Shown piece after piece: positions 33,628 through 43,995 of a DNA stretch of 64,000 bases. The notes beneath the pieces were generated by a model. It made no database searches and was not told the origin of the DNA. It saw only the letters and a list, made by a program, of their open reading frames with translations. The stretch is taken from NCBI RefSeq assembly GCF_024763615.1, contig NC_077224.1:59716712-59780711 (forward strand). The letters are read 5' to 3'. The position numbers and the translations under genes are program-made. Numbering within the stretch: position 1 is the first letter of the stretch; every line of letters starts with the position of its first letter. Origin of the DNA: Phlebotomus papatasi (Eukaryota; Arthropoda; Insecta; Diptera; Psychodidae).

Positions 33628-33755
33628 CCTTGACAGACCCGAGAATTAGCCGAGAGACGGCTTAGCATAATTATATTAGAAATAATGGTCAAACAGTATT
33701 TCCGTCATTTTCCACTAAGTCGTCTCTCGACTTAAGTCGTAAGTGGTTCAGGGCA
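33626..33755. repeat. CGACTTAAGCCG family inverted repeat, copy 3
   Basis: Left GAATTAGCCGAGAGACGGCT and right CGTCTCTCGACTTAAGTCGT are inverted arms. It abuts the preceding repeat. Confidence 0.45.
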
Positions 33756-33928
33756 TCACAAAGTGCAAAGAATTCATTGACTATTCGAAATTTAAAATAA
33801 TTATAAATAGTGCATTTTTGTTTTTAAATTAAATATGATATCTTAAGGTTAAATTACTGATATAGAAATTGTGGCTAAACTATTTACATAAATTATTGAA
33901 TTGCCCATGATTATAAATATTTGATGTA

Positions 33929-34554
33929 GGGGAAGGCGTGACGCTTTCGCACAAATTTTGCCTGTATACACTTCGTATTATTTTCCAAACTCCTTTAATG
34001 AATCTAACCTATTTTTTCAGGAAATGTTTGACTTAACTGTGCTATCACACTTGCACATTAAAATTTTAATATGATTCACATTAATTGTCGCTGGTGAGAG
34101 TTCAAATGTGTAATTTGTGTGTTTGAATCATTTCATATTCAAAATTTGTTCTATTTGTTGATAAAAAGGTAGACTTTACCCGCAAAATTTGATATAAATT
34201 GATTTATAGCATTAATGCCAAAAATTAATGCGATTTTCTCTTTAATTTTTTAATGTGAAAAATATTTATGCATTAGGTAAATTTAAACTTATTTTTGCAG
34301 GCCAAGTCCACTTCTTTGTCAATAAATAGAAAAACCCCAAATATTAAGTGACTCAAACACACAAATAACATATTTGGACGCTCACAAGTGACAATTAATG
34401 TGAATCACATTAAAATTTTAATGTGCAAGTGTGATAACGCCGTAAGACTGACTATTAAAATATGTTGCTATTGGGCAATATTCATTAACGGAATATGGGG
34501 ACAAATAAAAAGTGTTCGAAGCTAGAATGTGTACGAAGCCTGAAAGCCTTCCCC
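33929..34554. mobile_element. MITE (GGGGAAGGC...GCCTTCCCC) with a nested element
   Basis: TA-flanked. The left end GGGGAAGGCGTGACGCTTTC corresponds to the right end CGAAGCCTGAAAGCCTTCCCC. The uninterrupted relative at 38416-38635 is 220 bp and shows that about 400 bp was inserted in the middle here (34044-34441). Confidence 0.65.
34044..34441. mobile_element. ~398 bp TIR element, TATCACACTTGCACATTAAA-ended, nested
   Basis: The left TATCACACTTGCACATTAAA and right TTTAATGTGCAAGTGTGATA are exact inverted ends that continue as ATTTTAAT and a cacattaattgtcgct motif. The left end also occurs at 45573, where it may bound a larger element. Confidence 0.65.
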
Positions 34555-34612
34555 TACCCAATGGTTCATTTTCATTCTGTTCTTATTAGTTGGTGAAGCG
34601 AAAGAAGTAGGA

Positions 34613-34888
34613 ATGATGACCTTGTTCAGGTGCCTGACACCATATCCAGGTGATAACTATTCCTTTATGAAAGAAGGTGCATTGAGACATTGTGTACATA
34701 AGAAAAAGAACACTTTGCAGAGTACTGCACGATTACTCTGGCAACGCGTGCGAGTTTTATGGTGTCGAAGAAGACTCTTCAGCAGTTGTGTGACCAGAGA
34801 CGATGATCTTACGTCAATATCAAAAATACCACAAACCGGTTTAAATGTTCCTACGGAGAAATCACACGACCAAGAATTACCTCTCTAA
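34613..34888 (+). CDS. uncharacterised 91-codon ORF
   Basis: ATG-to-stop ORF with base composition closer to coding than its surroundings and an Arg/Cys-rich middle (LLWQRVRVLWCRRRLF). It follows a MITE directly. No domain or family is recognised, and no splice partner was found. A chance ORF remains as likely as a gene. Confidence 0.2.
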   Translation: MMTLFRCLTPYPGDNYSFMKEGALRHCVHKKKNTLQSTARLLWQRVRVLWCRRRLFSSCVTRDDDLTSISKIPQTGLNVPTEKSHDQELPL

Positions 34889-36982
34889 GACCAATCCTAA
34901 TGACCTGTACTCTTTAAAGTTTAATTGATGAAAAATTCAAGAATGCGCTTTAGCTCTATTGAATGGGGTATTAGATCAGATTTGTATTTAGTCTGTTACT
35001 TCCTAAATTGTGGCATTATTTATTATTTTTTTCTGAGAAATAAAAACTGAGAAATGTGCTTTTCTTAGTCTGTCAACGTCATCATGTTCAAGAGAAAGAA
35101 ACTTTGAGTCATGTGACTTCTTCTTCTAAAGGTGTGTGATGTGAGTGAATTAAATTCACTTTGTCCATGGACTGGGAGATCAAAAATACTAATTTATTTA
35201 CTAAAAATGGCCAAAATGAGTTGAAACTGCTTTTAGGGGGATCAGTGATCAATGCTAGATGATCAGCCAAATGAGAGAAGAGGACAAATACCCATTGAGC
35301 ATTGGAATGGCACGTAAAATTGCAAAACGCAGGTGAGAATTGCGCAAATGCTTCAAGTATCTATGCCCAAGTCTCACACTTGTAATGCTTTAACTGTATA
35401 AAATTTCTCAATGCTATATACCTAGGTGATCAAAATTATTATGTAGTTTTCCTTTTTTAAAATAGCGACAGAGAGAAGATTTTTGATTTTATTTCTAGAT
35501 ATCCTGCATTAGCAGAAAGTTTTGAGTTAAACCAGGATTAACCCTACTTTTTGCTTTATTCCTGAGTCACCGTATTGAATGGCTTTTGGGGCGTTTTGGA
35601 TACACTTTTATGCTTTTCTCTTTCCAACCACCTTTACTTTTAACTATTTATCTCTATTCCTCTTTGATTTAGTATATGAGAAAAATGTTTTTTTTTATGA
35701 AACACTCACACTTTTGCACTTTATTGTAATTTTTTTTCTTCAATATTTTATTCACAAGAAATGAGTTGAAATTTTCACCTAATTTTCTCAAGAGTCACTC
35801 AACTTCCGTAGCATTAAACTTCAATTAGAACGTTTCTTTCCCGAAATTTCTTTCCACAACCCAAAATTTTTTACACAAGGAAAAACAACTTTATTTCCTT
35901 TTTTTAATTCAAATGAAGCAGAAATTTATTGAAAGAATCACAAAAAAAAAACTAAGAAAAATATATTCTACTAATCTAGAACAGTCTCTTAAGGAGGAGG
36001 GGGATGAAGAAAAGAATTGAGAAAAAGACTTTTTTTGGGGAATTTTCAACGCGAACCGAGGCCAAGAGACCCGTAAACCAGTAACGGTTGCCGCTGAACA
36101 ACTGAAATTCTCACTCTTCAATACACCCTAGAAGCATTTTTGTTATACCAACATCTTAATGCGCATGTATCTGTGGCTTGAGGTAGATAAATTCACAGAG
36201 AAAATCCAGCAATTTTTAAACATAACATCAACTGTGAGAAAAAGATGAAAATGTTGAAAAAAGAGCGAGATGGATAAACGTGAAATTCTTATTTAATACC
36301 AAAATGTAGGATTTCACGGCTGAAAAGGAAAATACAGCAGGACATTGGGTCAAAGTGAGACAAGAAGAACCAACTTACATTCACATTCAACAAACGGTCG
36401 CACAATTCACTGAGAAAACTTAACGTAATTTCCCACAGTCAGCGATACATAATATACATGGCATAATATATACCTATATATGTAATCCATATAGACGCGC
36501 CATATGCCGAGGAAGAGAGACAAAGTCAGAAGTAATACATATAAACATGAGAATGTAGATGTAAGAAAATCCATTGATATTCACACCATATCGAGAAGAA
36601 ATCACATTAAGATCCTTATCATTAAGTATAGATAAAAGAAATCATTTAATGATAATCCTTTAGAGGCCAACCTAATTTATGCCTGAGGACTAAAATTTCC
36701 CTAATTGCTCCTACCGAGTTTAGACCATCACCCTGTAACAAACTGTGTAACGAACTCCAGTGACAAATACTGATGATTACAGAAGTAACACTACCAAACA
36801 CTACGATCGCAGAGGTATATGTACACAAGGAAAGGTAAGCAGAGATTCGAACCGTCATTAAAATCATTGATGAGATTTGTTTTGCAATATACATAGGTAT
36901 GTATGGGAATAGAGGAGAGCGGGGATGTTGAGAGGGGCTAGTTTAATATGCTTCGATTGGATCGGGAAAATTATTATTATTA
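34889..36982. other. intergenic, no gene seen
   Basis: Mixed-composition sequence. A GC-richer block near 35990-36120 could be regulatory, but no core promoter element was established. ORFs on both strands lack family motifs. Confidence 0.35.
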
Positions 36983-37234
36983 CACTGAGAAAAAAAGAGG
37001 GTGCGATTAACTTTTTTTCCTCATAACTTTAACACTTTTTAGGTGTAAAAATATATCAACATTTTTAATGTTAATTTTACACCTTTTTAAGGGTAAAATT
37101 AACATGGAAAAGGGTAACTTTAACCCCTATTACACCTAAAAAGGGTAATATTTACACCGATTTCGGATCAATACTGCAGGGTAAAATAAACATTTCCGGA
37201 ATGTTATTTTAACTTTTTCGGATTTCTCTCAGTG
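36983..37234 (-). mobile_element. MITE, CACTGAGAGAAATCCGAAAA family, copy 2 (inverted)
   Basis: Full-length copy on the minus strand: begins CACTGAGAAAAAAAGAGGGT and ends CGGATTTCTCTCAGTG. Similarity to 22463-22711 and 58334-58585 runs end to end. Confidence 0.7.
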
Positions 37235-37240
37235 TATTTA

Positions 37241-37552
37241 TCGTATCGAGATATTGTATTACAAGGTAATCATTTTTACAATGTCCCTATCCCGTGTTGG
37301 AAGAATCTGCTAAGTCCATTGTAGATCGTCCAGGAGCGCCTTCCCCGCTGTGTGGATGCTTCTTCCATGCTCCCGGAGTTGTTGGGCATAGGCGGTGCAT
37401 TATATAACGTTATTAACATATGAAAATTGTCTAATTTAGACATTCAGATCTTTGCACCGGGCGGGACTCGAACTCACAACAGTAAGTCGAGCCGGGGAAT
37501 CGATCCGCCCAAAGGCCAACGGTCATGCCTATTGCGCCACTGATTCCCCGGG
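37241..37552 (-). mobile_element. tRNA-derived SINE
   Basis: Read on the minus strand, the head carries a pol III A box (TGGCGCAATAGG at plus 37528-37539) and, about 55 nt on, a B box (GAGTTCGAGTCCCGCC near 37460-37475). The rest does not fold as a tRNA and runs into an unrelated body and tail. The body/tail recurs at 55085-55190. About 310 bp. Confidence 0.65.
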
Positions 37553-37596
37553 AAAAAAATCAATATGCAATTGAAAATTAAATTTAATGGCTCAGG

Positions 37597-37740
37597 CACA
37601 CCTTTTTGATCAGGAAAATTTCATGAAGTCGAAGTTCACATCTCTTTCTTTCCTAAAAGTTTGGCATATGGCTATCCTACTCTTTCGCACTCTTCTTCTT
37701 CTTCTTTTGAACATCAGACCAAATTAAATCTAGGTTCAGT
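37597..37740 (+). repeat. one-ended copy of the GATCAGGAAAATTTCATG repeat
   Basis: Matches the left ends of the elements at 49771 and 50285 (gatcaggaaaatttcatgaa, then tcacatctctttctttcct). No right end was found. Confidence 0.45.
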
Positions 37741-37924
37741 CCAGTTTTTAAACCGGAAGAGTGGGATAGAATTATGCAAATCTTTTGAGAAAGAAAGGGA
37801 CGCGAATTTAGACTTCATGAAATTATACCGAGCTAACAGATGTGCCAGAAGCTTAACTCGTAAATATAACTTAAATTTTTATCAGTGTAAATCTTACATA
37901 TTTAACTTTTAACATCTAATAAGG

Positions 37925-38095
37925 TCTTCAGATCTGAAGCTTTAGCAAAATATTTTAGTGAATATTTATTTATGACTGAATATTAAGGCCAAGTAATTCA
38001 TTACATTTTGAAAAATCAAATATATCGCTTGTTATTTAGATTTTTGAGACGCTCGGAAACTAGGCTAAATCCCCCTTCTGAAGACGGCATAAGGG
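37925..38095. repeat. AGAGGTTTAGCC-family relative
   Basis: Arms TCTTCAGATCTGAAGCTTTA and aactaggctaaatcc with CTTCTGAAGACGG resemble those of 33411-33627, with a different interior. Confidence 0.3.
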
Positions 38096-38415
38096 CCAAA
38101 TCGACTCATGCTATTTAGTAGCTGTGAAATTTATCAGTATTTATCAAATTGGAAAATGAAATTTATATTAACGCATCTTTAATCGCGATTCCGAGCTCTC
38201 AATGAATGACAGTTTGTGATAAATCTTCACTGCGAAATATTCTCAAGGATTATCCAAAGTGTATTTGGGTCTCAAGATAGTTGCAAATGAATTCAAGAAC
38301 TATTGATTTTTTTTAATTCTCAATTAATAAATCAAACTAGATGTTTTGCTAACGAAATTTAATTTCCTACTGTTCACTTGTATAGAGCTATACTGAACTC
38401 AGTGAGACTAAACTA

Positions 38416-38635
38416 GGGGAAAGCTTTCAGACTTCGCACACACTCAACCTTCTAACACTTCATATTTTATCCATATTTCTTCCATGAATCTGACCTTAAT
38501 TTTTTCAGAAAATATGTGACTTAAAACTGGCTAATAAAATATTATATATTGCCACTAGGTCAGATTCATTAAAAGAATATGGGAAAAATATGAGTAGATC
38601 GAAGGTAAACTATGCGAAGCCTGAAAGCCTTCCCC
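38416..38635. mobile_element. MITE, GGGGAAAGCTTTCAG...GCCTTCCCC, uninterrupted
   Basis: TA-flanked 220 bp element whose left GGGGAAAGCTTTCAGACTTC mirrors its right GAAGCCTGAAAGCCTTCCCC. It shows the pre-insertion form of the 33929-34554 copy. Confidence 0.7.
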
Positions 38636-39023
38636 TACTAAGTAATGGCTAAATATTCTTGATAAGTAAATTAATTGATTGGTCAGTAAAAAATCTCATA
38701 TTGGTCAAGAGAAATATAAAAGTGATTATAAATCCTTTGGAATTAAACAAAAAATCGAGATAGTTTTGCGCATTCGCAATTTATGAGATCCATCTTAGTT
38801 ATATGCTAATTGTATTTTCACTGAAAATTTTTGGCAAAATAAAGGCTAAACTGTACCAATTTAAGTATTTTTTAAATTTCTTAAGACCTAAGTTTTAACC
38901 TTCTGATATAAATTCTCCATTTACTATATTTGGGACATAAGGGTGACATGAGTTTGAGGGAAGTTTATACCAGTTTACGAAGTTATCGGAACCTTAGAAA
39001 ATTTACTAATTTTACTCTATGTA

Positions 39024-39225
39024 GGGGGAAGTGGGGCACTTTTGAAATTGGTATTTTTCACCTAATTTTAAATAAAATTAAGTTTTATTGTGATACAATT
39101 TAGCTTCACAAATAGATTGAGAAGCTAAATTACACTATACAAACGCTATGTTGCGCTTAAACATAAATAGGAGAAAAATCCAAACTTCAAAGGTGCTCCA
39201 CTTTCAAAGGTGCCCCACTTCCCCC
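39024..39225. mobile_element. MITE, GGGGGAAGTGGGGCAC family
   Basis: Left GGGGGAAGTGGGGCACTTTT, right GGTGCCCCACTTCCCCC, TA-flanked. Same family as 19717-19930 and 31364-31565. Confidence 0.75.
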
Positions 39226-39227
39226 TA

Positions 39228-39826
39228 CATAGAGAAATATATTTCGTAAAATTCTTCGTAAATGTTTATAAATCCCTTGGAGACTTACGAAATGTTTGTA
39301 AATCGTTTAACCCACAAGAAAGTTCGTAACAGATTGTAATTTTCCGACAAACATTATTCGTAACATCATCATTTCACGAGCATTTTTTTGGTTTTTTTAA
39401 AAACTGTTCTTTCTAGGAGATATCCTAAAGGTTTAAGACACTTTTTTATGTTTTGACTTTAAGCCTTATTTCCAAAACCCGAAGAATTATCTTAAAATTT
39501 TGTAAAGCACTTAGTTGTACTAACTAGTTGACTTTTTGAAATAACACGATTAGTGTTTTTGTCACATTTGTTTAATTAATCAAAGAATAATCCACTGCGC
39601 CTCAAACTACCTGCTTCTCAAACATGTAGGACCTCTCCTATAATTTTATTCGCTTAACAAAACTAACAAAACATTACAAAAAATGACAAAATTTTACGTG
39701 TTCACGAATATTTACGAACAAAAGTTTGTGAAGAACAAAAAATGTTCGTCAAGTTCTCATGTTATGTATAATGTTTGTGGAAAAAGTACAAAGTTTTACG
39801 AACAATTTCTCGAATATATTTTTCTG
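39228..39826. repeat. TTCGTAAA fold-back element, interrupted copy
   Basis: The outer arms match 29349-29842 (aatatatttcgtaaaattct on the left, aatatatttttctgtg on the right), but the loop is displaced by about 230 bp. That insert (39415-39641) has its own mirrored ends, TAGGAGATATCCTA and GGACCTCTCCTA. Confidence 0.5.
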
Positions 39827-40423
39827 TGAAGGCTTCTTTTCTCTAAAGATGTAAGACCAAGCTTAAAACTTGATATTTCGCCGCATATGGTTTATTAAGA
39901 AGACCAATATAAAGGAAATTCTCGAATAACGTTGTGCAATGCAACATTGAAGGATACAAAAATAGGGATTATCTGAGCTTTCATCCAAGGATCAAAAACT
40001 TAAGGCTTTTCCGGAGATTTTGACACTTTTTGTGTCTTTTACGGTGGTTGGAGTGACGTCAGAGACAAGAGGATTTAGTTTGGTGCAAACTTTAACATTT
40101 GAGGGATGATTCCAAGGCATTCACATAGAACCTCAATAAACATATCAATTTATTGCTCTCTGACCACCACAATACAACTTAAAATGAGACAATTAACTAT
40201 AATAATGAATTGGTAATTTACCGATAATTGACCTTTTCTATTGGATGCTTTTTAGGTTAATTATTTAAGCAAAATCTATTTAATCATTCAAAAATTAAAC
40301 TTGAGTCAATAAAATTAACATTAAAAATACTAATAGGGAAAATTAAACAAAAACTGCTTTTATGCTTTTCTCTAAAATTTACTACATGATTTTACTTTGT
40401 ATAAATATTTGATTAGAGTAATA

Positions 40424-40632
40424 GGGGAAAGTACTCTCCCTTCGAACGTTCATACCTTCGAATAATGTAAAATTCTTTAATTTTTCGTAAGAAACTTACA
40501 CATTATTATCATATAATTAACAATAATTGATAATAAACTAACTAATATTTATTAGTATTGCGTAAGTCTCTTATGAAAAATTAAAGAAAATTCACATTAG
40601 GCATGAACGTTCGAAAGCAGAGTACTTTCCCT
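40424..40632. mobile_element. MITE, CTCTCCCTTCGAACG family, copy 3
   Basis: Left GGGGAAAGTACTCTCCCTTC, right AACGTTCGAAAGCAGAGTAC then tttccct. The right arm lacks the CATTATTCGAAG segment seen in other copies. Confidence 0.65.
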
Positions 40633-40742
40633 TAGTGCTTAATACTTCGATATCACTATGAACAAGTTGGGATCACCAATTAAGCGGCAAATCCGGTAAG
40701 TATCCAAAACAATAACGAAGAAATATTTACAAAAAATATATA

Positions 40743-41874
40743 GGGGAGACTGGGGCAAAAAGTCACAAAACGGATATTTTATTTTTTTACAAGCTACTCG
40801 AGTGCTTCAAAAATTTCTAATTAGCGCAGTTTTATAGGAAATTTACCGCTCTACAACTTTGTGAAAATCATTTTCCTCTATTTTGTAAGGAATTACGTTT
40901 ATCGACCCAATTTCTAAAAGGTAATTTTGTGAATATTCTCAAAAATGCTGGGGCAAATAGTACCAGACATGGAGTATTATCACATTTTGAGTCGATCCAT
41001 TACGGGCTTCCGTAAATTTAAAAAAAGACCTAGAGGACATATTTTCATAGAAAATTTATTCATCTACACCTTTGTAAAACCCCGTTTTCTCTATCTGAAC
41101 GAGAAAAGCGCTTTTCTAACTATTTTAGAATAAAACACAGAAAAGACTGCAAATCGTTTGACCAATGGAAACAACAAGCGGCGAGACATGGTAATAACGT
41201 TTCAGACAACAGAAATTGCTTCGCTTTTTGTTACTTTTTGCTCTATACCTTTTGTTACTTTTTACCCCAAGTGGTCATATTTAATAAAAGGATTTCTGGA
41301 GAAGAGAACCTTTGTGAAATTCTAAAATAGAGGATTCGTATTCAAAGAATCCATATTATTTAGGAAATATTCACTAGTGCATCAATTATGGAAAATAAGT
41401 AGGGTAAAGTGATATAATTTGGAATTAGTGTTATAAGTTGGACAATTCGCCTGTATAAATTGGACATAGCTTTTTTCGTGATAAATACAGTACAAAATTT
41501 GTTTTTAAGCACAAGGAACCAAATTATAAAACTAAATCATTAAAAATATACAAATAAAAATGAAGTACTAAATTTATCAAGCCAAGAAGCCCTGTTCAAA
41601 TTGTACCATTGTCCAACTTGTACCACTGTCCAACTTGTACCACTTTACCCTAGGTTGATATCTTCTGCAAGCGAAATATTTCAAAAATAGGGTTAAAAAT
41701 TTCAATATTTTTTTTTATTATCTGAATTCCTTAATCGAATTGTAAAAAACTTATGACATTGAAGAAGGTCTATAGAGATTATCTATAGAAAAATTTTGAG
41801 CCGCTACAGTTTTTTATCTTGGAAGATGTTGAATTTTGAATTTTTCGATTTGTTACATTTTACCCCAGTCTCCC
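40743..41874. mobile_element. 1.13 kb TIR element, GGGGAGACTGGGGCAAAAAG-ended
   Basis: The left GGGGAGACTGGGGCAAAAAG is mirrored by the right TTTTACCCCAGTCTCCC. The interior repeats 'GGGGCAAA' and 'TTTTGTTACTTTTT' words. ORFs inside are short, so it is non-autonomous. It hosts the element at 41402-41650. Confidence 0.6.
41402..41650. mobile_element. 249 bp MITE, GGGTAAAGTG...CACTTTACCC, nested
   Basis: TA-flanked. Left GGGTAAAGTGATATAATTTG; right TTGTACCACTTTACCC, preceded by a tandem 'gtccaacttgtaccact' duplication. It lies inside the 40743-41874 element. Confidence 0.65.
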
Positions 41875-41926
41875 GTGCTAATGAATACGATCACTCTGGG
41901 AATTGTTTTTCAAAAAAAAATATATA

Positions 41927-42123
41927 GGGGGAGGTGGGGCCACTTTGAGCTGTGGGGCTACATTGATATAGGATTTTTTCGCGAATTTCTAAAGAAAGCT
42001 GGACCTTTGCCATATGTTATTTAGCTCCACAATTGATTTATCTATATGAATTGTATTACGTTAAAGGCCAATTTCCTATTGAAATATGGGAAAAATCATA
42101 TAATATTGTTGCCCCACTTCCCA
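41927..42123. mobile_element. MITE, GGGGGAGGTGGGGCCACTTT-ended
   Basis: Left GGGGGAGGTGGGGCCACTTT, right TGTTGCCCCACTTCCCAC, with AT-rich middle. A degraded relative lies at 10456-10640. Confidence 0.6.
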
Positions 42124-42169
42124 CAATCAAATAAAGAAGATTTGCCAGGAAAACGCCAAAATAATTCAT

Positions 42170-43995
42170 AAAAAGGACAGATAATCCTAACCGGCTTATG
42201 TAGGTGAGATTCTTAACGTGAGCTAACTCGGAGTGCATGCAAATCCGATTTGGAGCTGAAATTGTGAGTCGCCATTCAGTTATCTTGAATCAAATTCGTG
42301 AAATTATACAAATTTTGTATTTAAACCAAAATATCAAGGATTTGGATGAACTGACAGAAAAGTAATATATGGGTGAAATGTAGACCAGAATGTTCTCTAT
42401 AATTTTGCCGTAGAACTTGAACTCATCGATTACTCAGAAGCCAAGATAATCGAGGTTTTTTGTTTCTTAACTCGTTTTTTCATCCAGAGTGCCCCAAGTA
42501 GTCATTTGTTGAACTTCAACTATATCAAAGAATTGTTGTATTTTGTGGGACTTTCCATTTAAAACCCTATCTTAAGTGTCTTGGTGGAGTAGAGGCAGTC
42601 AAATTGGCATCTGAGTGATTTCAAAGCGTTATTATTGGAAAAATCAATTTTTTCACACTTAAACGGCAAAATCGGAGTGATAGCGTAGTCTGAGTGGAAA
42701 ATGATGTATGGACGAAATGTAGAGACAGATGTGCTCTACAATTATGTTGAAGTAATCATCAAAATCGGTTCAGCGACAGTCGAGATAATTGAGGTTATGT
42801 GATATTGAAATTGGTTTTTCGACTGTGGCGCCCCTGGTGTTGGTCCTACGAAGTTCAAATATTCTAGAAAGTTGTAGCATTTGGTGAGATCTTGCGTTTA
42901 AGCCCTCATTCATCAAAATCGGTCACATAGAACCGGAGATATGATTTTTTGAATTTCGTGAACTTTGACCCCTCATATCTCCGGTTCTATTGAAACCACA
43001 GCGCACATACGCACCATTTTGGAAACGTCCTAGACTGGACTACAACATACTAAAATTTCATTAACTTGCACAATGCCGTTTTTGAGAAAAGTGACTTTGA
43101 ATTTCGATGAATTTTGATGCTATCACAGCGCCACCTGTGGTGACTTTTTGAACTTCCGTCTGAAAGTGCTCATTGAGACGAAATCAAAAAGGTAAAATTT
43201 AGGTCGCTATGTTAGTTAGAACCGGAGATAGAGGCCGGTCAATGTTCGAACTTTGACCCCTTATAGCTCGGGTCAGGGGTATTAGATCGACTTAAGGTTT
43301 TTTTTGTTTGATAGGTATAATCAACGGCTACAACATACTGAAATTCCAGCCCGATGCACAATGGAATTTTTGAGTTATTTAACTTTTAAGATTTAAAAAT
43401 TTTCTTTTTAATAATAGCGCCCCTAGCGGTGGTTTTATGAACTTGCGATGTTAGAAAGGGAAGTGGCATTTCACGAGAGCTTTCCAAAAAGCCCACATTT
43501 TTTAAATTCTGACAATTAGAACCAGAGTTATGGCCATTTTAAGAAATTTTTTTTGGACCCTTATAGCTCGGGTCAAGGGGGTCGGGGGACCTTAAGTTTG
43601 GTATTGATGGAAAGCTCTAAGGCCCAGCTATAACATACTAAAATTTGAGCCCGCTCGATGCCATAGGGCCGGAGCTATTGAGAAAACAAAAAAAGGGGGG
43701 TCTTCAAAATGGCGGAAGGAGGGGTGGGGGGTGGGGGGTCAATGCACCAAGTTGCAATTTTCACCCGATATATAACCTTTGCCGAAAACCGCAAGTCGAT
43801 ATCTTTTTTAGTTTAGGAGCTATTAAGCTCCAAAGAGCGGCCGGCCGGCCGGCCGGGAACGTAAAATAGCCACATATATATTCGTGATCAGGAAGTGGCG
43901 AAACACATTTTGGCAGAGTTTGAGGTCGATCGGACGACATGAAATTTTGTTAGGATTATAGTAGGTGAGATTGTTAAGAATCTCACCTAATATTA
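42170..43995 (+). repeat. 1.83 kb modular non-coding repeat, copy A
   Basis: Nearly identical to 56368-58204 along its length. It starts GGACAGATAATCCTAACCGG and ends in a hairpin (TAGGTGAGATT...AATCTCACCTA). The left subterminal part also contains TAGGTGAGATTCTTAAC, making short inverted ends. The interior is about four to five degenerate units of ~300 bp, each with an ACAACATACTAAAATT word, an AGCGCC(C/A)CC word and an AACCGGAGATA word. A CGGCC array lies near 43838-43857. No coding capacity is credible. Confidence 0.8.

Noticed and set aside
37441..37560. Functional tRNA gene on the minus strand
   Set aside because: A and B boxes are present, but the sequence does not give acceptor and anticodon stems and continues into a repeated tail; a SINE head fits better.
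43645..43869. 74-codon ORF in the modular repeat, also present at 57843-58070
   Set aside because: Conserved only because the repeat copies are nearly identical; low-complexity GGGGWG stretch and no start context or family.
42170..43995. Helitron identity for the 1.83 kb repeat
   Set aside because: The right end has a hairpin, but no CTRR end at the usual spacing after it and no TC start were found.
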